Of a DNA stretch of 64,000 bases, positions 12,358 through 21,451 are shown in pieces (within the stretch, counting starts at the first letter, position 1; the number at the start of each line of letters is the position of its first letter). The DNA lies in the NCBI GenBank assembly GCA_903772945.1, contig CAICTM010000025.1, positions 1 to 64,000 on the forward strand, written 5' to 3'. This stretch comes from Seminavis robusta (taxonomy: Eukaryota > Bacillariophyta > Bacillariophyceae > Naviculales > Naviculaceae). Position numbers and translations under genes: made by a program. The notes under the pieces were generated by a model. It was not told where the DNA came from, made no database searches, and worked only from the letters and a program-made list of their open reading frames with translations.

Positions 12358-13081
12358 TGTTATCTCTTGAAAATCGATATACACTTCAAACTTATGTTAT
12401 GATATTCAGGTGGGTTTCCTGATTGCTAGTAGTCCAGTCCAATACAACAATTGCACCAAATGAATGAATGAGAGCACCGCTTGAGTTTGTTTTGATGGGT
12501 GTCTACCTGGTGCTGGTACCTGGACAAAGTGCAGGTGGTCAGGTTTTTACAGCTGTCGTATCTACAGTAATAACTGGCAATGACCCGAAGGCTTCCGATC
12601 TTCCGATTTGAATGAACTGGGCCGAACCGGAGAAGTGTCAGAACCTGGAGCACCCCAGGTTCACTTGCAGCTTATCTCTTTGGATCGTTAAAGCATTAAC
12701 TGACCCATGACACACAAGACGAGGGTATCAAAACGCAGAGCAGGCCACGGAAAGCAATTGATCAACGTTCTTCGCCAAAAGAGGACAAATCGAACAGGTC
12801 GAAGCTGCGCACCTCGAACAGCTCCTTGCTGCGTCGTGGACTACTAGTAGTAGCAAGATAAAGAGATGCCGGTTGCGTGTTGCGCTACGATAAATGACCC
12901 ACCATCGAGCACCCTTGCTGTTAGCATCATTCCGAGTATCGATCAATCTTAGACTTTGCATTGATACCCTCTTCAACTTGTAGGTAGTAGTTTTGCCCAA
13001 CATAGAAGGCGCCCAACAGTTTGGAGCTCTTGCATCTCGCAAGAGTTCCAGGGCAACCGATTGGCGAGAGGCTACACTACT
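12358..13081. other. Divergent intergenic region
   Basis: About 720 bp separates the starts of the 196-aa gene (minus) and the giant IQ gene (plus). No gene was seen. It presumably holds both promoters, but no specific site can be named. Confidence 0.4.
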
Positions 13082-16000
13082 ATGGGGTACAGCGACGAAG
13101 AATATGAAGCCATAGATGAATTTGGTCCCTTCCCTACGGCTATTACTAGTAGCTACGAGCAACAGATTCAGTCGAGCATGCCCCCACAGGGCACCAACGA
13201 CATCCACAACAGTATCATCAGAGGCAACAACCATCATCATCATCATCATCATCAACACCATGTCATTGATAATAACAACAACGCCATTGATGAAGGGGCA
13301 TCATCAGCGGGGGAAGGTATGGCCATGGTGATGAAGTACGGGAGCAGCAACGAAAGCGGCCAACTGCTGGCCAGGGAACTTCTAGCACGGGAATTGCAAG
13401 CTCGGGAACTCCTCGCTCGGGAAATGGGGTCTCAAAATGAACTTTCGCAAGATCGAAACATGCTGAGGAAGAGAGGGTCCAAGTCACGGAAGTCGAGTAT
13501 GGCTGGAAATCGGTCGTACAGTCAACACAATCACAACAACAGCAACAATAACAATATCCTGGAAACTAGCAGCACGTCGCTCGATGGGGGAGGCTCCACC
13601 GTCTCTCGAAGTCGATGGGAACCAGATCCATCTGAAAACTTTCAACACGAAAGCGCCAGTCTTCCAGCAGAGTTCCTGTACTTCAAGTTTGAGCAAATTG
13701 TGGAGAGATGGGTTAATCAAAAAGCCGATTCCATCATGTCCCTAGAACGACGGCGACCGAAATTGATGAACAGGCCTCCAAGAACCATCACGACAATCGC
13801 CAATGCAATCATCCCAGACAACCTTGGAATACCGCGCTTCATGCAGAGTGCTAACATGTCCATAACGAGAAGTATACACGTAGAGATTGATGAAACCACT
13901 TTTGCTTCAACGCCAACCATGGAGACGCAATCGGTTACGACTACGGCCAAGCAAAGAGCGCAAAAGTTAAATCAAGGCAAGCCCATGACTATCAAGACCA
14001 AGTTTCCGCCAAACCGTAACACGCCCGTACGGAACAACAATAACAAGCCTTCCACCGCTCCTGTAATGAAGAAAAAACCAATCACCACCACAGGACCACC
14101 CCGCAACAGTAGATCCACTCCAGTCAAGGCAGGTGGCGCTATTCCTGCAAATAATAATCGAAAGAACAATACAGTAGGGAACAGCAGCACGCCGCTCAAA
14201 CGGAACGGTCCTCAGACACGGACGGCTTTAAACACACCCAACAGAACGCCACAGCAACGACAACAACAGCAGCAACGCTCGTCGCCACAAGTTGCCAACA
14301 GAAAGGCAGCAAACAACAACATTCGAAGCCGCCCATCTCCCTTGCACAAAATGACAGAGTCGCAGCTTCGAAAACAGAGACAAACAATCCCACCAAACAG
14401 GAATACCAAGCCCCCTGTCCGTACCACCAGATCCACTTTGAAAGCATCTCAGGAAAAGTCCAAGACTTCTATCACGTCCAACACGAAGACAAAGAAAATG
14501 GCTGCAACGAGTCCAGAAACTAGGTCTCCCCACGATACGACAGAAGTAGGTGATGAAGATCATTACCTGAGGCGGGATCAGCCTAGCCATGATGACGGAA
14601 TCCTTTCGCCAAGAAGCAGACTGCAGGTGGCCTCAGACACGTCACCTTCCAAACCAGACCCTGAAGGACCAACGCCATCGACGCGGCCTGATCCTGAAGG
14701 AGACACATTGTCACAGCAAAGAAAACGTGTGATGAGAAGTCCCTCCCCCGCGAGTAGGACTATGTCTGCTTCAGGTAGGAGTGCTTCGGCCCCATTAAGG
14801 AGGCCCTCCCCCATCCCAAGAAGCCCGTCTCCGCATCTTCGAAGCGCTTCCCCACAACCAAGAGTTGCTGCGCACCTTCGCAGTTCCTCTCCACAACCAA
14901 GGGTTGCTGCACATCTTCGAACGCCCTCTCCTCAGCCGAAACCAACCGAGTCCTCTCCGGGGGAACTCGAAAGTCCGGTTCCGCAACAGGGAGAGTCCGA
15001 CTTTCAAGGTTCCCCTCAAGTACCGCAATCAGGTTCGTCGAAACAAATGCCAGAGAAGGATTCCAATCGAAGGAACCAGCCCGCGACACCAAGGATTCCG
15101 CCCAACAGGAAAGCACTACCTCGTGTAGCACAGACACGACAACCAGGATCGCCTGCTCGAGCCTCCCCTGCACGAGCCTCCCCTGCAACGAGGAAACCTC
15201 AGGCTGGCAGGGCTACAACAAATAGCAAACGGAACAGTATAACCACAGGAGACAACAACTCATCGCCGGAGAGAGTAAGATCCCCCTCAAGGAAACCGCC
15301 CGTGCCATCATTCGCAACACCCACACGGACTGGTGCTTCCGGCAACACGCGAACGAAAGCAAGAAATTCAACGACCGCCAGACCAGATCAACGCAACAAG
15401 GCTTCACCACGCAAGTCCTTCACCCGAACGCCGTCGCCTCCTGAACCTCCCAAACCAACGACTAGGCGAAGAAAGAGTCGTCTGCCTCCGCTCCCCTCCT
15501 TCCGAAACAATGGCGCCAAAACCACAGAGTCTCCTCAGCGTCCTGCTTCTCCACCAAAGAAGGCACCATCTCCATCAAAGGCGCCTCCGTCTCCATCTCC
15601 TAAAAAGAAATCCCAAGACCAAGCAGCTGCATCATCACCACTAAGCTCAACAAAGTCAACATCGCCTCGGGGCGCTGCGAGGCGGCCATCATCATTCATG
15701 GCACCAACAGCGGCTTCCTTGGCGTCGCCAAAGGATCCTCCAAAGAGAAAACCAAAGAGTCCTACTGGAAGAACCACGGGAATAACGCCTCGATATTTAG
15801 CGTCGACATCCAATTCGACTGGAAAACAAGACCCTCCGTCACCTCGGTCCCAAGGACGACAACAGCGACGTATCAGTCGCATGCAAAATCGATCTGCAAT
15901 CCTGCTGCAGTCGTATTGGCGCATGCTACCTGATCGACGTAGATTCCTTCGACTCCGGTCTGCCGTGGTGTCACTCCAATCGTTGCTCCGGCGTCGACTT

Positions 16001-19000
16001 CAAGTCAGAGCATTCAAGCAGGCGATCAAGGGCACGCGGCTGCAGAACTTTTCGTGTCTTGTGATTCAGAGAAATTTTCGAATGGCAAGCTGTCAGTCGT
16101 CTTACATTCAGTTGCGCGACACTGTTATCATTGTGCAATCGGCCGTTCGAATGTTCTCGTGCCGGTCGGCCTACCGCGAACTTCAAAGTGCTTCACAAAA
16201 GCTACTGGGACGAAGCTCCCTTCGATCACCGCCATCAACACCAGTGGCTACTAGTAGTGCCACGATGAATGTTGCTCGAGCTACAGTGAAGGGTGGACGG
16301 TTGAGGATATACTCGGCGCTTCTGATTCAGAGTCTGGTCAGAATGCGTTGGGTCCGAGTCGCATTCTTGGAATTGAGAATATCGGCAATAGCGTTGCAAA
16401 GGTGGTACAGGAAGATGACAGCGATCCGCGATGCCCGAATGCGCGCCGCTCTAGCTGCAGCCATCATGGTGCAACGTTGGTCCCGAATGCTCTCCATGAG
16501 AAAGTGCTTTCTGGATCTACGAAAATCAGTCGTTTTGTTGCAATCATGCACGCGAATGGCGTTGGCTCGAAAAAGTTATCTCGAGATCAAACAAGATCTT
16601 CTGGAGCAAGGTGCAGCTGTCATGATTCAAAACTTATACCGAAGAAATACATGTCAGCTAGCCTACTATCAGCTGCAAACCTCGGCACACCTGATACAAC
16701 GATGGATACGCGCAAACATTGCGAGAATCGTTTATGGTCGGTCTCTGAGGGCGGTTTTAGTGTTGCAGTGTTGGGCGAGACGGACAAACAGTGAACGATT
16801 TGTTCGTGCAGGTCTCCGGATTCAACGGGCGGCAATAGTTTTGCAGTGTTGGGCGAGACAAAAAAGCAGCGAACGTTTCGTCCTACACACGATTTGTGCC
16901 AAGTTGATTCAAGCTTGTTTTCGGGGTTTCAATGACTACCAGAAATATGTGAAGCAACGCATTTGCGCGACTATGATTCAAGCGTCTGTCAGAGGCACGA
17001 TCGCTCAAGTAAGATACATTCTGCTGCGATTTGCTGCCATTGATGTGCAAAAGAGAGTTCGAAGTCATAGAAGTCGGGCGAGGGTCGCGAAACTGCAAAT
17101 GGAACATTTGATCGCGACCACACAACGGGCTCTATCGATTAGGATACCACTGGATCCAAGCACCGACGACGATGAGCCTGTGTTTAGTCCTGGGGGGATT
17201 GTACGCAAAGATTCGCACCTAGAGCTTCGAAGACTAATTGAGCATAACCAGGACCAGTGCCATGGCCCCGACCCAGACGAGATTAGATCTGACCTCCAGA
17301 ATCTCAAAAGGCACCCGGATCCAGACCCGGGTCACTCGCAGACACCAACATTTGAAGGTGCTCTTGTTCCAGCTAATGGCACTCTAGACCTCCAAAAACA
17401 CCCAGATCCAATCGAAAGTCATCATGGTTTTGAGGTTCGCTTCGATGATTCGCCTTCGCCTCAAAGCACAAGTACGCCCAGTGAAAGCGGAGCAACCGTT
17501 ATGCCAAATGACACACCGACGGAATCGGATGATGAAAGTCAGGGTCCCAGTGTTACCAGCACCCTGTCCTCCAATCATAAATCTGACGAAATCTTTGAAA
17601 CGCCCACCATAGTGACGGATCACTTATCTTCTCAGCTATTGTCGAAGCCAAATGCCCGAAGTGCTCAGCCAGAGAAAAATGCTGATCACGACGACGACGA
17701 TGAGAGTTCTCGATCAACAGATGGGGTACAGCATCTCCAACGATACGATGATGTCGTCTCAGCGGCGTTGGCCTTTGTATCGCAGAGTCCTTCGAATGCA
17801 TCGCGCAAGAACAAAGCCACAGCTCTATCGTCGCCGAGGAATTCCACAAAGGATCCCGCTACCAGACATGACGATGACCTGGAACTTGATGGAGCACAGC
17901 CGGATCAACCAACACCGAGTGGTCCCCTTCAAGAGCAGTCGCTAGAGAACAATCGAAAGCGCCAGCCTCTCCCCGAACATCACAGGAGAAATCATCATTT
18001 GAGGCTGAACTACAGAAGCAAAGGGTCAGAACAACAAGGCGCGCTGCTGGAGCCAAATGGGGATAACATGAGTCGGCAGCCGCCAACTAGGCCAGAAAGT
18101 CCGTCCCAACAACAAGAAACACTTACACCGGCATCGGCAACTGCACCAGTGCCAGCACCAGAGCACGAAGAAGAGCCTGAGTTTCCTGTCTATACCGGTC
18201 CAAATCCAAAGACTGGACTATTACCAGGATCAAGGGACCTCTCCTCTATATCAGCTCCGAATTTCTCATACATAGGCTTGCAGACCAATGCAAATGCTAG
18301 GTACATGCCGCCACCGCCTGTTGCCAGTACAAGTCCGACCTACAGACTATCGCGACGATCGCAAGACTTGTCGTCGCTAACAGGCGCTGAATTCTCACAA
18401 GGTAGGGTTGGATTGCAGACCAATTACGTCGCACCACCTCCCGTTGGACGTCATCAGGGCCATTCACCTTCGTTCAAAGGGTCACCGGTGCCGCCATATC
18501 AAGGTAGAGGAGCTACCTTGCCAGCGCCTCAAGGACTCCCAAATACTCTGGTACCCGCTCCCCCCGAGATGATATCGAGGCTATCGCCAATTGAGACGTC
18601 GCCGTCGCAGCAGCCTCTATTCTTCATTTCCAATGGATCGGGGGAAGGACCAACTGGATCCCCTCAGCTGTACGCGTTGCAGCCCGTCACTGATATCCCG
18701 CTGCACCATCAGTCCCAAAATCTTCACCTTCACTATCAACAAGGCGCTCAACAGCAGCCACGCCTTCGGCCTCGTACCCAAGAGCCCCCAAAGACTGATT
18801 TCGATTCCGGGAATGACTGGTCAACAAAGAAGGGACGGAAAATTTCCATCCTAGAGACACTCAAGAGAGAGAGGAAGCGAAAGTCAGCACCAAAACATGA
18901 TTCGAGGTTCTTTCCAAACAAATATCCGTCGATTCCATCCATTACAGACAATCCGAGCTTTTACATGCCCAAGAAAGATCTGAACTCGCAGGGAACCAAA

Positions 19001-20974
19001 GAGAATGACCCGGATGAAGAGGAAAACTTGACACTAATACCATCGCGACAGCAATCCATTTCCAGGCATGCCAACAGCTATGAAAATCAAACAAGAGATC
19101 TAGGTGGGTCAAGCAATCTCATTTCTCCAAGTAGCAACCCCTTGAAGCAAATGGTTCAAAACAAGAATAGTGAGATTATGTATTCCAGGATGAGTCCAAC
19201 GAGAGACGAAGACAAACACCAGAAGACCTATGTCGAAGGAACCGGCTCAACTTCAACTGGCAGCCCCTTGAAGCAGATGATTCACAACAAGCACAGTGAT
19301 ACAATGCACCCCAGGATGAATCCAACGAGAGACGAAGAGAGGACTCAAAAGATCAACATTGATGGATCCAGCAATGTTGCCCCAGTGCCAAGTGGAAATC
19401 CCCTGAAACAGGTGGTTGTTCAGAACAGGAATCTCGACATCATGTTTCCTAGAGTGAAGAAGGAAAACGATTCCTCGGATCGGGCCATCTTCGACAAATT
19501 GGCAGCGATTAAACAAAAATCAAGAGCGCGGAAAGTACAGAAGTGGACACAACGTACTCAGAAGCGAAACAAACCACCTCTGCCCCCCGTCACACCACCC
19601 AGTAGAGAGAAGGAAGGACATGCAGCTGCAAGGGCAAGAGACACAGAAACAAAGCGAGATTTTCTTAACGTTGCCGTCCAGCAGTGGGCGAAACAAACAA
19701 TTCAACGGCGCAAGCTATTATCCGTTTTTACCACCGGAATCGATGGCGACTTCGCGACACAAATTCAGAGTGCTTGGAGGACCCACCGAGATCAAATAGT
19801 TCTGGCAGGGTTATTACTGCAAACATGGAGTGTTTCATGCGATTTCGCTCCCGAAACGATTTCGACCGACCGAATTGCGAGACAGACTGCGCATATTCTT
19901 GCTTTAGACGCGGCATTCTGCAACGTTGGGTACCACTGGCATGAGGGTCTCGTTCTTGTGAAGAATGGCTTGGTCATGGTACAATGGAAAGGGCTCGTTC
20001 CGATAAACTTTTCTGACCATGAATTTCCAGCGGATGATACTTACTGTAACGTCTCTGTCCATTGCACCGCCAATGAAAACTATATTCTGGACACGTGGAG
20101 CGAAGCGAAGAAGAAATCTCTTCTTGTCAAGGCCTCAATCGAAAAGTACTGCGACGATCAGCGTCAGAAGCTACGGCGCTCTTCCATGTTTGAAAGATCT
20201 CTATCCAGACGACGGGCGGAAAATGAGTCCGAACATCAGCCTGAACACGAGCCTGTACGTGAGCCTTCAAATAAAGCCGAGCCTGAATATGAAGCTGAAC
20301 GCGAATATGGGGAGCCCCAATATGAGGCTCCTGAACGTGAGCCCGAATATGAAGCTGAACGCGAATATGGGGAGCCCCAATATGAGGCTGAACGTGAGCC
20401 CGAATATGAGCCTGCACATCAGCCCGCACAGCATTATGAGCCCGAACATGAGAGGCCTGAACATGTGCACGAACATGAGCCCGATTATGACACTGAACAT
20501 GAGCACGAACATGAGCCTGCGCATGAGCACGAACACGAACATGAACACGAGCCCGAATATGAGCCCCAGCCAGGGCCAGTTCCCAATGAACTCAATCAGA
20601 GGCCACGCAATTACTTCCGCGAAGAGATCAGTCGTCGCTATCGTGCTGCAACTCTCATCCAGAGCGCTGTTCGCGACTACCTTGGTCGTCGTGAGATTGA
20701 GGATGGCCCGTTTCTAGGTGTCCCCAATGATTTTCACGAGAGAATGCGAGTGTACTCGGCTGTTTTGATTCAATCATGGTATCGTATGTGTGTTTGCAGG
20801 TCCATGTATCAAGGGCTCAGAAGGATCCAGTCGACAATATTGTTGCGAATTGAGAGAGATGATATCGAAACTATCAGGTTCCATAGATTCACAGAAAAGC
20901 ACAGATGCGAGACCATCATCGAAGAAGGTTTTGAGTGTACTACCAATGGGAGCAATGATGAGAGCGCTGTATGA
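13082..20974 (+). CDS. Giant IQ-motif protein, 2,630 aa
   Basis: One uninterrupted 7.9-kb frame. It extends 21 bp upstream to a TTG, but the first ATG (13082, MGYSDEEYE) is taken as the start. Order along the protein: a poly-His run near residues 49-57; a LARE-type repeat near 94-114; about 800 residues of Ser/Pro/Arg-rich disorder; an array of roughly 15 IQ-like segments at about 935-1340 (for example SAILLQSYWRM, LIQSLVRMRW, MIQASVRGT); and another long disordered Pro/Gln/Ser region. Then come three related units of about 40 residues near 2010-2130 (NPLKQM...), isolated IQ-like segments, a Glu/His/Tyr/Pro repeat region near 2380-2497, and two final IQ-like motifs. IQ motifs bind calmodulin or EF-hand light chains, so a large calcium-responsive scaffold, perhaps cytoskeletal, is plausible. 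The array recalls ASPM, but no calponin-homology domain is seen and orthology is not claimed. Confidence 0.85.
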   Translation: MGYSDEEYEAIDEFGPFPTAITSSYEQQIQSSMPPQGTNDIHNSIIRGNNHHHHHHHQHHVIDNNNNAIDEGASSAGEGMAMVMKYGSSNESGQLLARELLARELQARELLAREMGSQNELSQDRNMLRKRGSKSRKSSMAGNRSYSQHNHNNSNNNNILETSSTSLDGGGSTVSRSRWEPDPSENFQHESASLPAEFLYFKFEQIVERWVNQKADSIMSLERRRPKLMNRPPRTITTIANAIIPDNLGIPRFMQSANMSITRSIHVEIDETTFASTPTMETQSVTTTAKQRAQKLNQGKPMTIKTKFPPNRNTPVRNNNNKPSTAPVMKKKPITTTGPPRNSRSTPVKAGGAIPANNNRKNNTVGNSSTPLKRNGPQTRTALNTPNRTPQQRQQQQQRSSPQVANRKAANNNIRSRPSPLHKMTESQLRKQRQTIPPNRNTKPPVRTTRSTLKASQEKSKTSITSNTKTKKMAATSPETRSPHDTTEVGDEDHYLRRDQPSHDDGILSPRSRLQVASDTSPSKPDPEGPTPSTRPDPEGDTLSQQRKRVMRSPSPASRTMSASGRSASAPLRRPSPIPRSPSPHLRSASPQPRVAAHLRSSSPQPRVAAHLRTPSPQPKPTESSPGELESPVPQQGESDFQGSPQVPQSGSSKQMPEKDSNRRNQPATPRIPPNRKALPRVAQTRQPGSPARASPARASPATRKPQAGRATTNSKRNSITTGDNNSSPERVRSPSRKPPVPSFATPTRTGASGNTRTKARNSTTARPDQRNKASPRKSFTRTPSPPEPPKPTTRRRKSRLPPLPSFRNNGAKTTESPQRPASPPKKAPSPSKAPPSPSPKKKSQDQAAASSPLSSTKSTSPRGAARRPSSFMAPTAASLASPKDPPKRKPKSPTGRTTGITPRYLASTSNSTGKQDPPSPRSQGRQQRRISRMQNRSAILLQSYWRMLPDRRRFLRLRSAVVSLQSLLRRRLQVRAFKQAIKGTRLQNFSCLVIQRNFRMASCQSSYIQLRDTVIIVQSAVRMFSCRSAYRELQSASQKLLGRSSLRSPPSTPVATSSATMNVARATVKGGRLRIYSALLIQSLVRMRWVRVAFLELRISAIALQRWYRKMTAIRDARMRAALAAAIMVQRWSRMLSMRKCFLDLRKSVVLLQSCTRMALARKSYLEIKQDLLEQGAAVMIQNLYRRNTCQLAYYQLQTSAHLIQRWIRANIARIVYGRSLRAVLVLQCWARRTNSERFVRAGLRIQRAAIVLQCWARQKSSERFVLHTICAKLIQACFRGFNDYQKYVKQRICATMIQASVRGTIAQVRYILLRFAAIDVQKRVRSHRSRARVAKLQMEHLIATTQRALSIRIPLDPSTDDDEPVFSPGGIVRKDSHLELRRLIEHNQDQCHGPDPDEIRSDLQNLKRHPDPDPGHSQTPTFEGALVPANGTLDLQKHPDPIESHHGFEVRFDDSPSPQSTSTPSESGATVMPNDTPTESDDESQGPSVTSTLSSNHKSDEIFETPTIVTDHLSSQLLSKPNARSAQPEKNADHDDDDESSRSTDGVQHLQRYDDVVSAALAFVSQSPSNASRKNKATALSSPRNSTKDPATRHDDDLELDGAQPDQPTPSGPLQEQSLENNRKRQPLPEHHRRNHHLRLNYRSKGSEQQGALLEPNGDNMSRQPPTRPESPSQQQETLTPASATAPVPAPEHEEEPEFPVYTGPNPKTGLLPGSRDLSSISAPNFSYIGLQTNANARYMPPPPVASTSPTYRLSRRSQDLSSLTGAEFSQGRVGLQTNYVAPPPVGRHQGHSPSFKGSPVPPYQGRGATLPAPQGLPNTLVPAPPEMISRLSPIETSPSQQPLFFISNGSGEGPTGSPQLYALQPVTDIPLHHQSQNLHLHYQQGAQQQPRLRPRTQEPPKTDFDSGNDWSTKKGRKISILETLKRERKRKSAPKHDSRFFPNKYPSIPSITDNPSFYMPKKDLNSQGTKENDPDEEENLTLIPSRQQSISRHANSYENQTRDLGGSSNLISPSSNPLKQMVQNKNSEIMYSRMSPTRDEDKHQKTYVEGTGSTSTGSPLKQMIHNKHSDTMHPRMNPTRDEERTQKINIDGSSNVAPVPSGNPLKQVVVQNRNLDIMFPRVKKENDSSDRAIFDKLAAIKQKSRARKVQKWTQRTQKRNKPPLPPVTPPSREKEGHAAARARDTETKRDFLNVAVQQWAKQTIQRRKLLSVFTTGIDGDFATQIQSAWRTHRDQIVLAGLLLQTWSVSCDFAPETISTDRIARQTAHILALDAAFCNVGYHWHEGLVLVKNGLVMVQWKGLVPINFSDHEFPADDTYCNVSVHCTANENYILDTWSEAKKKSLLVKASIEKYCDDQRQKLRRSSMFERSLSRRRAENESEHQPEHEPVREPSNKAEPEYEAEREYGEPQYEAPEREPEYEAEREYGEPQYEAEREPEYEPAHQPAQHYEPEHERPEHVHEHEPDYDTEHEHEHEPAHEHEHEHEHEPEYEPQPGPVPNELNQRPRNYFREEISRRYRAATLIQSAVRDYLGRREIEDGPFLGVPNDFHERMRVYSAVLIQSWYRMCVCRSMYQGLRRIQSTILLRIERDDIETIRFHRFTEKHRCETIIEEGFECTTNGSNDESAV
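20282..20398 (+). repeat. Near-identical tandem duplication in the giant gene
   Basis: A unit of 60 bp (20282-20341) is followed by a 57-bp copy (20342-20398) that differs by about one base and one codon-sized gap. It lies within a longer Glu/His/Tyr/Pro repeat region (20222-20575). Near identity points to recent expansion. Confidence 0.8.
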
Positions 20975-21451
20975 TTACGCCAGGCGTACCGGTATCATAG
21001 AGCAGCTCTATGCAACTAAACTTGTTAGAATGATACAGTAGTCTTTTGTCCAACCGTCCGTACCTACCGGTACGATAGTCTCGCGTCTGCTGGATCCTCG
21101 TCCTCCGTACCTCGCTCACTGTCGAAATGGAGGTCATCCACTCAAAAAGATGAATGTACAATTTGAGCACAACAACCAGCAATAGCTACATGTACCTGCC
21201 CGTTGTTTCCCTCCCGATTCTGTCCTCGGGGGTTGCGTTGCGTACAGTAGCACGTTGAACGATCAAATGGCAAAACAGATCGCCTCGTCAAATTATCTTT
21301 CAAAACGACGATAAAGTTGCCTTGAAAGACAAGGAACTACACATCAAGAGAAGCACACTGGAGAATAGACCTGGCGTTGCAAGGGGAACTCCAAGCAGAT
21401 CTCGTCCAGTTGGAATGTTCCAGTAATGGTCTATTATTTTGTGAAAGCAGG
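20975..21451. other. Convergent intergenic spacer
   Basis: About 480 bp between the 3' ends of the giant IQ gene and the phosphate-exporter gene. It contains a CTACCGGTA-type motif near 21062 and ACATGTA near 21188. No gene was seen. Confidence 0.5.

Noticed and set aside
20019-20717. Plus-strand frame with NMKLNANMGSPNMRL-type repeats
   Set aside because: It is a frame shadow of the Glu/His/Tyr repeat region of the giant IQ gene.
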